Below, piece after piece: positions 1 to 11,900 of a DNA stretch of 64,000 nucleotides. This stretch comes from Dendrophyllia cribrosa (lineage: Eukaryota; Cnidaria; Anthozoa; Scleractinia; Dendrophylliidae). Position numbers and translations under genes: made by a program. Below the pieces are notes generated by a model. The model made no database searches, was not told where the DNA came from, and was given only the letters and a program-made list of their open reading frames with translations. The stretch spans positions 28,580,225 to 28,644,224 of the forward strand of contig JAJLRJ010000007.1 in NCBI GenBank assembly GCA_024195265.1, written 5' to 3'. Position 1 is the stretch's first letter. Each line of letters starts with the position of its first letter.

Positions 1-2000
1 CAAAGGCATGATTTTTACCATGCCGCTTTTATGGTATAGAGAGAATATCTTGGTCTTAGTGCACTTCTAAAAGTTTGATACATTCAGTAATTCTAAACAT
101 TGCACTTATTTCTTGATTTCTTCTTTAAAGTAACTACTGTTAGAGAGCTGCTGAAAATTGGCAAATACCATTAATAATACAGTCAACGCATTTATTCTTG
201 GCTTCTAAAGTCGCTAGCCATTTTCCTCTTCCTTTCCTTCACAGAAACTTCGTCTTTCTTGTGAGTACGTGGTTTGAATCAGTGTTAAAATGTTACAATC
301 TTTTTCAACTCGTGTAAACTCATACAAGAACAAATAGCTCGATTATTTCTCAATAAAGCATATTATGTTTCCACATAGTACAGTGACATCGGTGGAAGGA
401 AACATGAGGTCCGAGAAAGCCCTTTTAAAATCAAATTCGCTTCGATTTTGTATTTCGCAAGCAACTTTTGTTCAGTCGCCTCATGTAAACAAATAATTAT
501 GCTTTGGCCACAAACTTTATAACTGTTCGGCTGAATACTTTAAAAGCTTACCATTCCGATCGGGAAGTTTGTTCGTCGAACTACTTTTAAAAGCACCCTC
601 AGCAAAATGGATGAACATGAGATATTTACCGGGGGGAGGTGCGAGGTGATTACCGGTTCATGTTTTGGTTATTTTTAAAATGCTAAATTGATCAATTGTG
701 ATAGTAAAAACAAACAAAAATGACAAAAATAGTTCCTCTGTCACAAAAACTACACTAAAAATAGCCAACATGTTCGCGCACGAGGGTCATGAAGAGGTCG
801 TGGGAAATTCCTGCATCAGTCAGTAATTTTCGAAGGAAATATTTTTCCAGGGGTACATAGGAAAAATATTACTCTCGCTCTCATATCCACTAAAATAACC
901 TTCAAGAAACATACCTTGTAAATGAAAATTTGAAAGAAAATACTAATGCCAAAGAACGCCTCTATTAGAAAAAATGAAAAGTCACAAACATAAAATGACA
1001 CGCAAATATATTAATATAAAAAAACGAACGGTCAATTTATCTCTGGGTACTTCCCATACCCTAACCCCACCCCACTGACACTTGTAAATCAGAGAATTAC
1101 TATTTATTGCATACCTCGAACACAAAACCTCAAACTGTTTAGTATTTGGGTAAAAAAAAAGGTTAAAGTCCCCAACGTTGAGACTGATTTAACGCGTAAT
1201 TCACCAGCTCCTAGTTTATACAATGTACAAACCGCTGAGTCAAATCGTTTAGCAAAGGAAGGGCACCGGAAGTACCAGTAATTGATAAGTTATGCAAAAC
1301 CTTGTTTTCTTTTTAACTCTATGTATTGCTTGCTCCTGCCAAGTAATACCTGGACAGAAATAGAATCATTTAACTTTTCGAGCTACTTTATAAAACATCG
1401 ATTTCTTTGCGTATATCAATAACTCTCGTGTACAACTGGAGCTCATCATGGTCCCGCGCATCCCTGTGTACTACAAACAGCACGTACTTTTAGCTTTACT
1501 TTATAGGGATCACCAGTGAGTTATTCAACTCCACTCTATTCCAAACACGGTTCCCCCTTAATAACTCAGAACATGCCGTTCTAATAATAATTTCACAAAA
1601 CATTAAATATATTAGGAAAATAGTATTACCTTGATCTTAGCGTCCCAAAACATTTTTCGCCCGCCGTCCCGACCGAACGTATTGTAAACTTCGGTCGATC
1701 GTCCGATTTCTGCCTTGATTTTGTAGCTGCTCGTTAAAGTTCTTTCTTCGTTACTTCAGTTTGAAAGGTGCCTCAGTAATGTCAAAGCAATAGGATAACT
1801 CACTCGACTCAACTAAATCACCTGCAAGAACAATCGTGTCGGCTCAGGAATCTTAATAGCCGGTGCGCGTGACAGCTCGAATTTCACCGCTAAAAGTTTG
1901 CATAAAAAGGTGACTGAAAAATTAACACCTTTCTTTGCTTGTAAATTACTATTTGACTCACTTCCTGTCAAAATTCAAAGTCAAGTTCTGAACTCACGTA
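1..2000. other. Intergenic, no gene recognised
   Basis: AT-rich sequence with only short random open frames, all lacking recognisable domains. No tRNA, clear repeat pair or promoter stands out. A distal part of a neighbouring gene (UTR or regulatory DNA) cannot be excluded. Confidence 0.5.
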
Positions 2001-2176
2001 CAGTCGAAGCTCCATGTCCGACCAACCTCTCGTAAGCGACAACCTGTTATAAGAGACCGCTTTTCTAAAATACAAAATTTCTTCCAGTCAGATCACCGAC
2101 CACTTTAATAAACGCTCGTAAATCGACCACCTCCCGTAAGCGACCACCTTGTCTGATCGCTTACGGGAGGTTCAAC
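2001..2176. mobile_element. mariner/pogo-like MITE fragment
   Basis: Begins CAGTCGAAGCTCC after a TA and ends GATCGCTTACGGGAGGTTCAA. The interior repeats (T/C)CGTAAGCGACCACC. The ends are roughly inverted. The composition resembles the element at 28887-29516 (CGAAAGTAGCGACC). Non-autonomous and degenerate. Confidence 0.45.
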
Positions 2177-3417
2177 AACCTCGCTCCAGGGGACAGGAAG
2201 AAGAAGACCCTGGGAACGAGGTACGTCGAAAAGTTGCCTCAGTAGGAAAATAATTTTCTTACAATCTAAAATGGTCGAATCCCTTATCTCGCAACTTATA
2301 AAAGGCGCTTCATGGCCTTCGTTATTTAATATATTAGGTACTTCCACAGCAGTCCATTTTACCGTACGGCGGAACACCCCCCCCCCCCCCCCCCAAAAAA
2401 AAAAAAAAAAGGGCGTGGCAGCCAGTTCCCTGACTCCCCTTTGGGCAAGGACTCTCTTTCTTTACTCTGCTTACTAGGCGTGGTAGCAGGCTACTGAATT
2501 TTAGAGTTAGTGAAGACGTTCTCGTTCCTTAGAATTAAATCGGTTAAATTATTAAAGCACCTTAGACATTGAGGTGGCCTGTTCCAGGCGACAGGCGTTC
2601 ACACAATGAGTGAAGGATTGGTGGCGAGTGCTGACGGCGGAGAACAGTTACAATATTTATCTAACTAAGTGTAAAATAACGCTATTCAGTTTCGCCCTCC
2701 CTCTCCCCAGTTTGTCGCTTTTTGTCTGCTTTTTGTCACAGTTTTTCCTTCGTGTTACTCCCCATGCACTATCTAACGACTGGAGCAGGCTGAACTTTGA
2801 GCAGTCTCTTATTTTTCTTCAAAGTGGGCCGATCGCGATGCGAGAGTGGTGTGATCAACCGCCGGTGTTACAAGCATCGCCACAAGAGCCACAATTTTCT
2901 CCGTGGGATGTGCTTGCAGCAGGAGCTTTGCTTGCAGTCATTTTTGAAGGGAGTGCCAGCATTCTCGTGGCGGAATTAATGCAATGAACATCCTGCGTTA
3001 ATACTTATGAACACTTGTGACCAGTGCCATTGACACATGGCGGAGATGGGCAAAGACATCCGAGCGATTTCTACTGTGGCTGTAGGCGAGGAACAGAGGG
3101 GGATGACCTTTGCGGAAGACCTGACCTCGCTGAGCTTGGAGGTTGATACAAATAACTTTGTGACATTCTTGTGATGTATTTCATGCTTTTATCGTGACAT
3201 CTTTATTCCCGCGACTTGTTCCCACGCGACCTTCTAGTTTGGCCAGAAGAGCTGTTGAGACAAATCCACCAGCAGCAAAATAGTCGTATTTTTTGCGTTG
3301 GTCACACGAATGCGTGCGGTCTTTGAACGAAAGGAGAAGTTCAAGCAAGTAACCGTGGACGACAATCCTGCTGGTGTACGTTGGATCAAACTAGTGATGT
3401 GATCGGTTTAACAAGCG
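2177..3417. other. Intergenic with a C18/A16 homopolymer block
   Basis: Holds adjoining homopolymers of C then A near 2378-2410. An open frame of 125 codons at 2610-2987 starts at GTG and has no recognisable domain. I see no gene here that I can support. Confidence 0.5.
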
Positions 3418-3597
3418 AAAATATAAAATAAAAGCTAAGACCGATACAACAGAGGTAGAAATTTAAAAGTGTATTATATTTCGATCGGCTGGCCAAACCG
3501 AAAAGAAGAAGAAGGTTGGTCTGGCCAGCCGAAATATAGTACACCTTTAAATTTCTTCCTACTTTGTATCGGTCTTTTCTTCTATACTATATTTTGA
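3418..3597. repeat. Inverted repeat (about 180 bp hairpin)
   Basis: The left arm runs from AAGACCGATACAA through GGCTGGCCAAACC. The right arm returns as GGTTGGTCTGGCCAGCC then TTGTATCGGTCTT, with a short AAAGAAGAAGAA spacer. Arms match with scattered differences and small indels. Likely a foldback MITE. Confidence 0.75.
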
Positions 3598-3633
3598 ACG
3601 AAAGGTCTGCATGGAGCGAGTGGAAACTGAGCG

Positions 3634-3660
3634 GGGGTGGGGGGGGGGGGGGGGGTGGGG
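3634..3660. repeat. Poly-G tract
   Basis: Nearly pure G run interrupted by single T residues. One of about nine G/C homopolymers in the window. Confidence 0.9.
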
Positions 3661-3973
3661 GAGAGGCCCTACGGCGTGTGTGGCTCGCGCGTGAATCCAC
3701 GCTTTCCACGCTTCACGCCTTTGCGAGCGGGCAGCGAAAAAACCCCCACTGTTTCGCAGTCTAAGGTCAAATCTGAGTCTTTCTTTGGCTTAATAGTCAA
3801 GAAAGATACCCAGTAGCCCGCCCAGACGTTCAGACGGTGGGGAACGAAGTATAAGGGGCGGGCGAACGAAAAAGGATTGCGAGTGCTGACGGAGGGAGCC
3901 TCGTACCCTCTACCCAGTCTCCCGAGTCGTTTTCCTCGCCCGTTGGCGCGTCGATTTTTATTTGCTCCATAGC

Positions 3974-4086
3974 GGCCTGCACAACAGGCCCTTTTGCGGG
4001 TGCTCAAGCGGGTTTTAAAGCGCGAGCGCAAAGCGTGAGCAACAAGCGCAGAGCACCCCCACCCCCAAAAGCGCCTGATGTGCAAC
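3974..4086. repeat. GC-rich foldback repeat, copy 1 of 3
   Basis: Begins GCCTGCACAACAGGCCCTTT and ends CCCCAAAAGCGCCTGATGTG, inverted relative to each other, around a CG-rich core rich in GCGCGAGCG-like words. Related copies occur near 36951-37061 and 46889-47046. The CG-rich core gives long spurious open frames on both strands. Confidence 0.6.
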
Positions 4087-4664
4087 CTAGCTGCTCCACG
4101 GCCCTACAATCTTACGCCTTGAACAGGCTAGATACCCAGGCAAGGCGGGGGATGGAGTATGGTTGGGACCTCCGATGTCGCATCTTTTAGGGACGGACCA
4201 TTAGATTTTTGAGGGGGGGGGGGTTGGGCAAATACCAAAAAAAAATTCGAGCACGGCCTTGAACTGCAAAAAAAATATCGTGCAAAACAAAAACCCCAGG
4301 AAAAAAAATTCCTGCAAAGCTTTATATTTTTAGAACAATATTTTATATCCAGAAGCAGATGGTCAGAACACAAATAAATCACACTGACGTTGTAGAATGT
4401 TAGCGACTTATATGCACTTGGGGAGGATCAAATGTTCTATCTTTTCATTGGCTTGTTTAGTTTAGCCAAAAACAATGGTTTATTTTTGACCCGACGTAAG
4501 TTGTGTTTCTTTGTAGGCTTTTTAGCTGATTTCATAAGCATGTAAGATATTTTCTGACACAAGGAATGGCTCTTTTATAGTTGTACAGTGGCATTGTAGG
4601 TACATGTATATCTCAATGGATGAGAAATACTTTGTTTATGTGTTGTACAACAAGCTTGTAATTG

Positions 4665-5520
4665 CAGGGGCGGCGCTACCGGTGGGGCAGGTGGGGCATT
4701 TGCCCCACCAACTTTTGACAGCTGAAAATGGCGGTGGGCAGAGATGAATAGTGTAGCAACATCCTTTGACCAGATCTGATGGCGGGGCGCTTTAATGCAT
4801 TAGAGTTTGCAAAATAAATATTCCGTTAATTAATCAAAAGCCTACAATTTTAGCATCGGAGATATTGTGACTGACTTTAGACTGGAGATTGGATATTGTG
4901 AACCAAGCATTTCAATACCCCTTGAGTTACTCGGACGTCAGGTATCGGACTCCAGCTACTGACAAATCCATCAAACAAATCCATCAATGCTGTGAGTTAG
5001 CGCTCGGCCTCTGCCCTAAGAAGGCTCAAGACATATCTACGAACAAACTATGTCACAAGAAAGATTAAATCATTGCATTATCCAGACATGGCATTAACTG
5101 ACAAATTGAACAAGGCTGATATTGGAAATCAGTTTCTTTCTGCCTCTAATGACAGAGAAAATCGCTTTGGAAAATTCGTTTCCAAAGCCTTCCCATACTG
5201 AAAAGAATTGACAGAGAATATTCGAGTGACAGTCGAATTTACTTTGAACAAACAACCAAAATGGAGTTACACCCAAGTTTCAGAAAGTGTTTCGTATACA
5301 TGTACTTTTCATGAGAATTAAATTGAACTCAAAGCTGGCCTTGGAAACTGTTTCTCCAGTCTCAAGAACGCTGGAAATAGCATTTCAGAGAGTTTCATTT
5401 CAAAAATTTCCCGGGGGAGCATGCCCCCGGACCCCCCTAGAAGCTCGCGCCTTCGGCGCTCGGCACAGGACATTCGCCCCACCAACATTATATTTCCGGC
5501 GCCGCCCCTGTAATTGTAAG
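4665..5520. mobile_element. hAT-like non-autonomous element
   Basis: Starts CAGGGGCGGCGCTACCGG and ends CCGGCGCCGCCCCTG, with TAATTG immediately outside both ends (TGTAATTG if the last TG is counted as flank). Close to the 3' end is a segment with GCTGGAAATAGCATTTCAGAG and ACCCCCCTAGAA that recurs in the elements at 15081 and 41250. No transposase frame. Confidence 0.75.
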
Positions 5521-5834
5521 ATGGTTGGGTGTACTACGATGGGCTTTGGAAGCGACATCAACAGGGGGCTGGTGTTAAAAAAATTGTAGGGGCAGTTACA
5601 ACACCGCGGCCAGGCTTCATGCTATCAAGCTGCTGTTACATCAGATCTGACTCGCTATAGTATTCCTGTCTCTAGTATGGCCTTTCTAGTATTCCTAACA
5701 CGTATATGTGTCAGGCATTAAAACATACAGACAAGCAAAAAAAATATATCATGCAAGCAAATCATGCCAAAAAGAAAAATCCTGCACAGTCTCGAGCGTA
5801 GAAAAAAATATCCTGCACCAAAAAATTGCCCAAC

Positions 5835-5857
5835 CCCCCCCCCCCCCCCCCCCCCCT
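5835..5857. repeat. Poly-C tract
   Basis: Uninterrupted C run of more than 20 nt, mirrored by the poly-G at 4214-4224 in the opposite arm of the same inverted pair. Confidence 0.9.
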
Positions 5858-5892
5858 CAAAAATCTAATGGTCCGTCCCTTACAGGTTGTAG

Positions 5893-7194
5893 AAGTCGTA
5901 TTGGTAGCTCTGAGGGTATTTAGTGTCAGGGCCTTTTAGATTTGTGTCATTGCTTTTTAAAATTTTGGACAAGTGGAACTATAAGCTGTATAAGTTCGAT
6001 GCAATCGTTTTTAATGCGAATTAAAATTGTAAAACTGATTTGTTAATTTTTTGTAGTACCTCTTGGGTAAAAATAATTTGAAACTAACGTTACCGCGCCC
6101 AAAATAATGAAATTCTAGCACTCGCCTTTTTAGGGCTTCCCCGACCCATATAAAAGTAATAGGGGTTATCGCAAGAGCCGATTACGGCTTGGCACTTTTG
6201 ACGAGTTAGCTGGAGCAGATTCCTGGCCGGAAAAGAAAATAATAAGAACTACTTATCAGGGAAAATTAGTTCCCGAGCTTTGGGTGAAAATTAATTCAAG
6301 CTACACCCACAAAATTTCCGAGGACCACCTAATTTTAGCAGCACTCTTATGTCCTCTATGCTGTCGCTTGCTAAAACAGGGCCAAGCCCTCACAGGACCT
6401 TGTGCCCGCGACAATTTGGCCGCGGGAATCTCGTAAATATAATTTGATTGGCTGTTAAACAATAGTTTTCGGTTTTACGCAAAAATCCAACAAGATCAGT
6501 GACAAATGCCGTTGAAAATATTTGTAGGAAGGCCACTATAATGAGAAAGGATATTCAGAATAATTACAAAACATTGAGCAAAACGCTTTCAGTTTCGAAT
6601 TACGGAAAATTTGAGTACGCCACGAGTAGGGTGCAGTTGAAGTAATTTTGATTGGCTGATTCGACAGAAGTGAGCGGCACGTTGCGAAGAAGACTTGGAT
6701 CAGGTTTTATTTTTCGTTTCGCGTTTCCCGCAGGGAATGGTAGCCCTGTCTCTTTTATATGTCTTCCGGAACCATACGGAAGTTACAAGATGTAATGTTC
6801 ACCTCCACACGCACAGTTTTTGTGCGCAATGTTGTAGATGTAGAATAAGAATATGGGTTTTACCTTCCACAACACTGCACTGAACTCTTTCACGCACCTG
6901 CAAATTCGCCCACAGAGAGATTCGCCACACGCTTATCCAACCCGGTAACCAAGCACGGTGGACTAATATTATTGTTTTCTTCCTCCATTAGTAGCAGCTA
7001 TTCGCGCTCGAAAGTGCTATGTCGAATATGAAATAAGAACAAGAGAAAATAATTGTCCAATTATAATCTCTTGATAACAATCGTTATGAAACGCGAGAGA
7101 CTATCAAGCAATGGACACGTTCTTTCTCGCAAACTCCCGCTTCGACGAGTACCGTAAAATGCCGCTTATTAAAGAAATAAAAAACGCGCCGAGT
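5893..7194. other. Intergenic, nothing recognised
   Basis: Mixed-composition sequence with short open frames only. No domain, RNA gene or bounded repeat could be supported. Confidence 0.45.
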
Positions 7195-7334
7195 GCATTA
7201 TTGAGTTATATAAGCACTTGGGAATTTTTAAGAACACGAGAGAAGTGCAGAGAAGCACGAGCCAAAGGCGAGTGCTTCTCGCACTTCTCGAGTGTTCTTA
7301 AAAATTCCCAAGTGCTTATATAACTCAATAATGC
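7195..7334. repeat. 140-bp near-perfect palindrome
   Basis: Starts GCATTATTGAGTTATATAAG and ends with its exact inverse. The outer 44 nt of both arms are identical; the inner 25 differ by small indels around GAGAGAAGTGC. The sequence just outside (GAGTTATAATGAACTC near 7411-7426) is a further small palindrome. Confidence 0.9.
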
Positions 7335-8061
7335 ACGAGGAACAAGTTTTTTTATTTCGTTTATAAAATAAAAACGGTTATAATGAACCTTACGTCACGC
7401 GCGTGCTTTATCGAGTTATAATGAACTCGGTTTAACCAATCATAGCGCGCGCATTTCCTTGAGCATTTTATAAAAGACTTATAAGCCCTGGGCTTTTATG
7501 TCTTATATATCTTCGTAAGGTTTTTTTGGCTGGTAAGCAAAAACTGTTGTGACAAAGAACGTTGTTTCCGTTAATTGAATTGCTGTTGAGGAGCTGTGGT
7601 ATGCAAAAACCGAAATAAAGTTTTGTTACGTATACAGAACTGGTGGACCTATAACCGGTGGGCTTTCAGCGGGGGAGCTGTAGCAGCCGTGATAGCTACA
7701 ATACGATGTGCTTCTCCCTTTGCAACTTTATTTCAACCTAATTAATATCAACCGGGCTTTGAAATACGTTTTTTGCAGTTCCGTAAATAACTTTTCTTTC
7801 AAGGCAATTTCGTTCCCAGAAAGTCCGCGTCACACGGTTCCGCTGGAGAAGGGTATTCACGCGGACTCAGGGAACAAGGTTTCTTTTAAGGAGGCTTGAA
7901 AGGGTTTTCAGCTGCGTGTGCGCGCAACGTGCACTCGTCATGCTTTGACGCATACGTCAGCTGATTTTCCTATCAAAAAGTAGCGCGCGCAGCTCACCGG
8001 AAATAAAAATACTGCGTAAAATCGCGCGAACCGGAAATAAATCGTGCATAAAATATTCCTC
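7335..8061. other. Intergenic, nothing recognised
   Basis: Contains CG-rich words such as GCGCGC but no reading frame with a recognisable product and no clearly bounded repeat. Confidence 0.4.
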
Positions 8062-8322
8062 TTTATCTCAAAACTTTGCTCGGTGACCTATGTTGAAATT
8101 TTTCATGCAAGTAGCATTCAACTTTATCTAACATTTGAGACATTTTGGAAAAAAACTGTACAGTGGAATTTTTTTAAATCTTTAAAAGGCCTTTTTCGAT
8201 TTATTTCGATTTCCACAATACAGATTTTTTTCAAATTTACACAGGAGGTGAGGAATATTGCAAACTTTTAAAAACGCTTATAAAAAACATAGGTCACCGA
8301 GTTAGTTTTAAAGATAGATTAA
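8062..8322. mobile_element. MITE with CTCGGTGACCTATGTT ends
   Basis: The inverse of the left CTCGGTGACCTATGTT recurs at 8287-8302 as AACATAGGTCACCGAG, set in AT-rich arms with CAAAAC/GTTTTA flanks. The interior is AT-rich and non-coding. Confidence 0.65.
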
Positions 8323-8890
8323 AAAAACTGACTTTTGAGGGGTATCTCTTTGGAGGGTTATAGTTACCATGACAACAGATATGACGTCATAAATGGTCTT
8401 GAAGGAAACTTTAACAACCATGTCATAAGCTTATCTACAATTTGTTTCAGAGACTAAAACCATAAAATTTTAATGTGTAATTGTTCTGACATGTACATAA
8501 GCTGTAAGAAACCCTTTCGAGCCTCCTTAACAATACTCGAGTGAGAAACACGCAAGCGTGCGAGAAAAGTCTACTCGTGTCCTGTAAGTCTTGTACGCCA
8601 GTTGCGTGTTTTTCTCCTCGTTCGATACCCTTGAACTGATCTATAAAGTCAGTCCGAATCTTGAATCCCGGCGAATCGTGAAATCGGATGGTCGCTCGCG
8701 CGTAGCATGATAGATTGGACGAGGAATGGGTAGGCCAAATAAAGGCATTGAAGATATGTACGTCGAAAATAGGGAAACAATTTATTTTGGTCGGAAACAC
8801 AAAGTTTGGTCTGACGTTTTTGCGGCTTTTTGCCGGAGACTACTATGTGCTGAGCTGTAGACTGGAACTAGTTTACAGCTGGTAACCGCT

Positions 8891-8897
8891 GATTGGT
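8891..8897 (-). promoter_or_regulatory. Possible inverted CCAAT box near STT3B start
   Basis: An ATTGG (CCAAT on the minus strand) lies about 33 nt before the STT3B start codon. No TATA box is seen, which would fit a housekeeping promoter. The position is unusually close to the ATG, so it may be transcribed leader rather than promoter. Confidence 0.2.
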
Positions 8898-8928
8898 CAA
8901 GCTGCAAAAACGTGGCCTTGTTTCCAAA

Positions 8929-11900
8929 ATGGAGGTCGAACTTAGGGAAGCGTCTGCCACAAAAGACAGGAAGATCAACTCTAACGAGGGAAAAGCACAG
9001 ACCATAGGCTGGCAGTCGCTGCTAACTTTTACCATCCTCTCCCTGGCATGGCTAGTGGGTTTTGCAAGTCGTCTTTTTGCCGTGATACGGTTTGAGAGCA
9101 TAATACACGAGTTTGACCCATGGTAAGCTGTTAGCTAGTTTGCGGCGTTTTCGATCCGCTGTTCCTATAAACGACTTTTTCGTTATAAGCTTATTTTCTG
9201 TTGTGCCAATAAGGGGACTTTTATCGTGAAGTAGACTTACAGTTTTGATCGTGGTTGTCGGAACGAAAGGGGCGCCTTGCCCCTGGTCAGCTCTTTTGAA
9301 ATTTTTTTTTGACATTTTATTGAAATTGTTGGACAATGAAATCGCGCGCAGTATTCTGTGAAACACGAAACTAACATATTGTTGTAGCCATTTGTCATAT
9401 TGAAGTGATGTATTTTGTATTTATGTTGCGAGCATCAATTCGATCACATAAAACTTTTCATATTATATTCCACGATCTTTGCTGGAGCCATGTGGCGGCA
9501 ATTTACAAAGCAGTAAAAACGTAACACTGCATGGTTGCTCGGTCACGGTAAACTGTCTCGCAATTTGAATTTCATTGCTTAGTATTTCTAGCTTTCTTGC
9601 CTTTTGCAGGCAGGTTTGCTGTTTGCACGCCAGATCATAGTTTAATAATCCAAACAAAGAAAAATATAATTCAAAAGATAGACTATCGGATACCTCATCT
9701 ACATAATTTTTAATAAAATATCTTTATTAAAGATTTCCTTCCGGAGGTTCTTAAAATGCAATGAATACGGTGGAGATGTTTTGAAATGACTATTCTAAAA
9801 CTTTTTATATTCTCCGGTTTATTTGAATTAATGTCCATTTTTGTTTGGTCAACATTGTTCAGTTGTCAAAATTCACAGGTGATTTTCCTCCCCATCTCCC
9901 TGAGGCATTCCAAAATTTATTACTTCTTCTACGAAAAATAATTGGTTTAAGATTTTATCTATACTTTTTAATCAAGTTGTGGACTTATAAGGCCAATGTA
10001 GATTTTAATAAGTTTGGCTTATAAAATGCAATTTGGTCAGCTGCTATGTAAGAATATCTTTATTTTCTATCATCCTTTTTTTAAAGTCTAATTGTTTTTT
10101 GTGTAAATGTTTTATCTGAAGCTTATTAACTTTATTACCGACAAATAGTTAGCAGGACAGGAGCAGATGTTCAATAACTTTTTCGTGATGGGATAGATGA
10201 ATTAGCAAACAAGGAAAAATATGAATATTTTAGGTCTTTAAAAGTGATTTGCTTGTAAGACCTGGTCATGTCAACTTGAAGTTATTTAATAATTTTTCAA
10301 AACCTGTTGTCTTTTAAGTTCTTGTCTGTGTAGATGTAAGGTCGAGGAACATGATCAAAACAAAACTATTGTTGTTAAACAGTCCCAAGTTTACATCTGC
10401 TGCTAAATGTTTATTTAACTGTGGCCATAGCAGGGTTGCCAATATCTTTTTTATCTTTTTTTTTGTTTTTTGTTTTGGTATGCAGGCACCTAACCAAAGG
10501 TATTTTTTTATTCTTGCAGCAGTGTTATAAGTAATAAGTTCCATGTTACAGGTTCAACTTAGAACACTGCATAAAACAGTATTTACTGTTGTTATGTTGT
10601 AAATGTTATGATGTTATATTAGCATTTCAGATCCCACTTTATTATTAAAAAGAAAATGGAAAACTGCTTGATATTTATAGATACAAATGTAACTTGAAGC
10701 TTGAACACCCAAGTGAGCATTGGAAGAATTAAAAAAAACCTTGCATGCAGCTTGGCTTCATGCAAACTGTTCAGTTCTTTGTAAACAACTTGAGTCCAAC
10801 ATTTTCTGAGCTTTGTATTACTGTAAACCGGCATATAAGCTGCACCTTTTTGCTTAACATTTTCGCACAAAATCAAGGGTGCGGCTTATACGGTATGCAA
10901 GGACATCTGCAAAAGGTTACTGTACTTTCCAGTCATATAAGTTGACCAGACTTTTTGAGCCTTGAAATTAAGATTTTCTTTATTTGTGGTGTATAAACAT
11001 GGAGCAAAAACTCTTTAACTTTAGATGATGCAGGCAAGTGAGTCCACATAAGGATCTGCAATGAGAATGTAACACACAAACATGAGCATTGTGTTTATAA
11101 ATTATAAAATTTATCCTCAAATTGTCAAAATACCACGGTTAAAAAAGTGCTCACTATCTTAGTCAGACAGTTTGAAGCTTTTAGCAATGAAGGAACACCC
11201 AAAATAAACCAAAGAAGCCAAAGAAAAGAGTCTGTAAACAAGCAACAATCTGGGTTAACCTTAGTAACCAGGCTAAATAAAAACGCATGCTCAAGAAATT
11301 TGCGCATTTACCAAGCTTGTTGTGGCCTAGAATGAACACAGTTGCAAATTGGATTTGTGGTGGATTTGTTTTTGATACAGGATGATTCCATGGATGGAAC
11401 CGAAGTTTAGCTCATGTTTCATATGTAACAAGAGGCTACACTGGTAGCCTGTACTCATGCCCTTGCATAAAAAAGATATACGGTTTATTTTAAATGGGTC
11501 ACGTACCCCTTCACCCTCAACGAATTTTGCGTGACACACTTAAGAACGCGTTAAGACTCGTTTTCAGTACTCGCCGTGAATATTTAATTTATTGATTCCT
11601 GTTCAAATCCACACTCGTCTAATATTTCAAAAACAGTGACTTCTGTTACATTTGAAAAGGCTACTTTTAAAAGCAATGAAATCAGTAAACGACTGGGCTA
11701 TTTTTCAATTTTAGCAATTCTCAAAAACAGTATTACGCCCCCACGCGACTGTCTGTAATATAAGATTGCACAACTGTACTCGCTTTGAATATTTAATTTG
11801 TTGATCCCGTTGAAATCACACTCATCTTTTATTTCCCAAACCATGACTTATTTCCGTTACATTTGAAAAGACTGCTTTTAAAAGCAATGAAATCAGTAAA

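Larger units (their letters stand above)
4186..5892. mobile_element. Large inverted-repeat element with homopolymer arms
   Basis: The left arm (4186-4330) reads GGGACGGACCATTAGATTTT, poly-G, then TTGGGCAA. The right arm (5705-5890) is the inverse: TTGCCCAA, poly-C, then AAAATCTAATGGTCCGTCCC. Both arms continue with A-runs and CCTGCA words. The centre is occupied by a second, separately bounded element at 4665-5520. Alternatively these are two independent oppositely oriented copies of one short repeat. Confidence 0.6.

Noticed and set aside
2610..2987. 125-codon frame on the + strand
   Set aside because: Begins at GTG, low similarity to any family I know, no splice or promoter support.
3669..4085. 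138-codon minus-strand frame
   Set aside because: Falls in the poly-G and CG-rich foldback repeat; no domain and CG-rich DNA has few stops.
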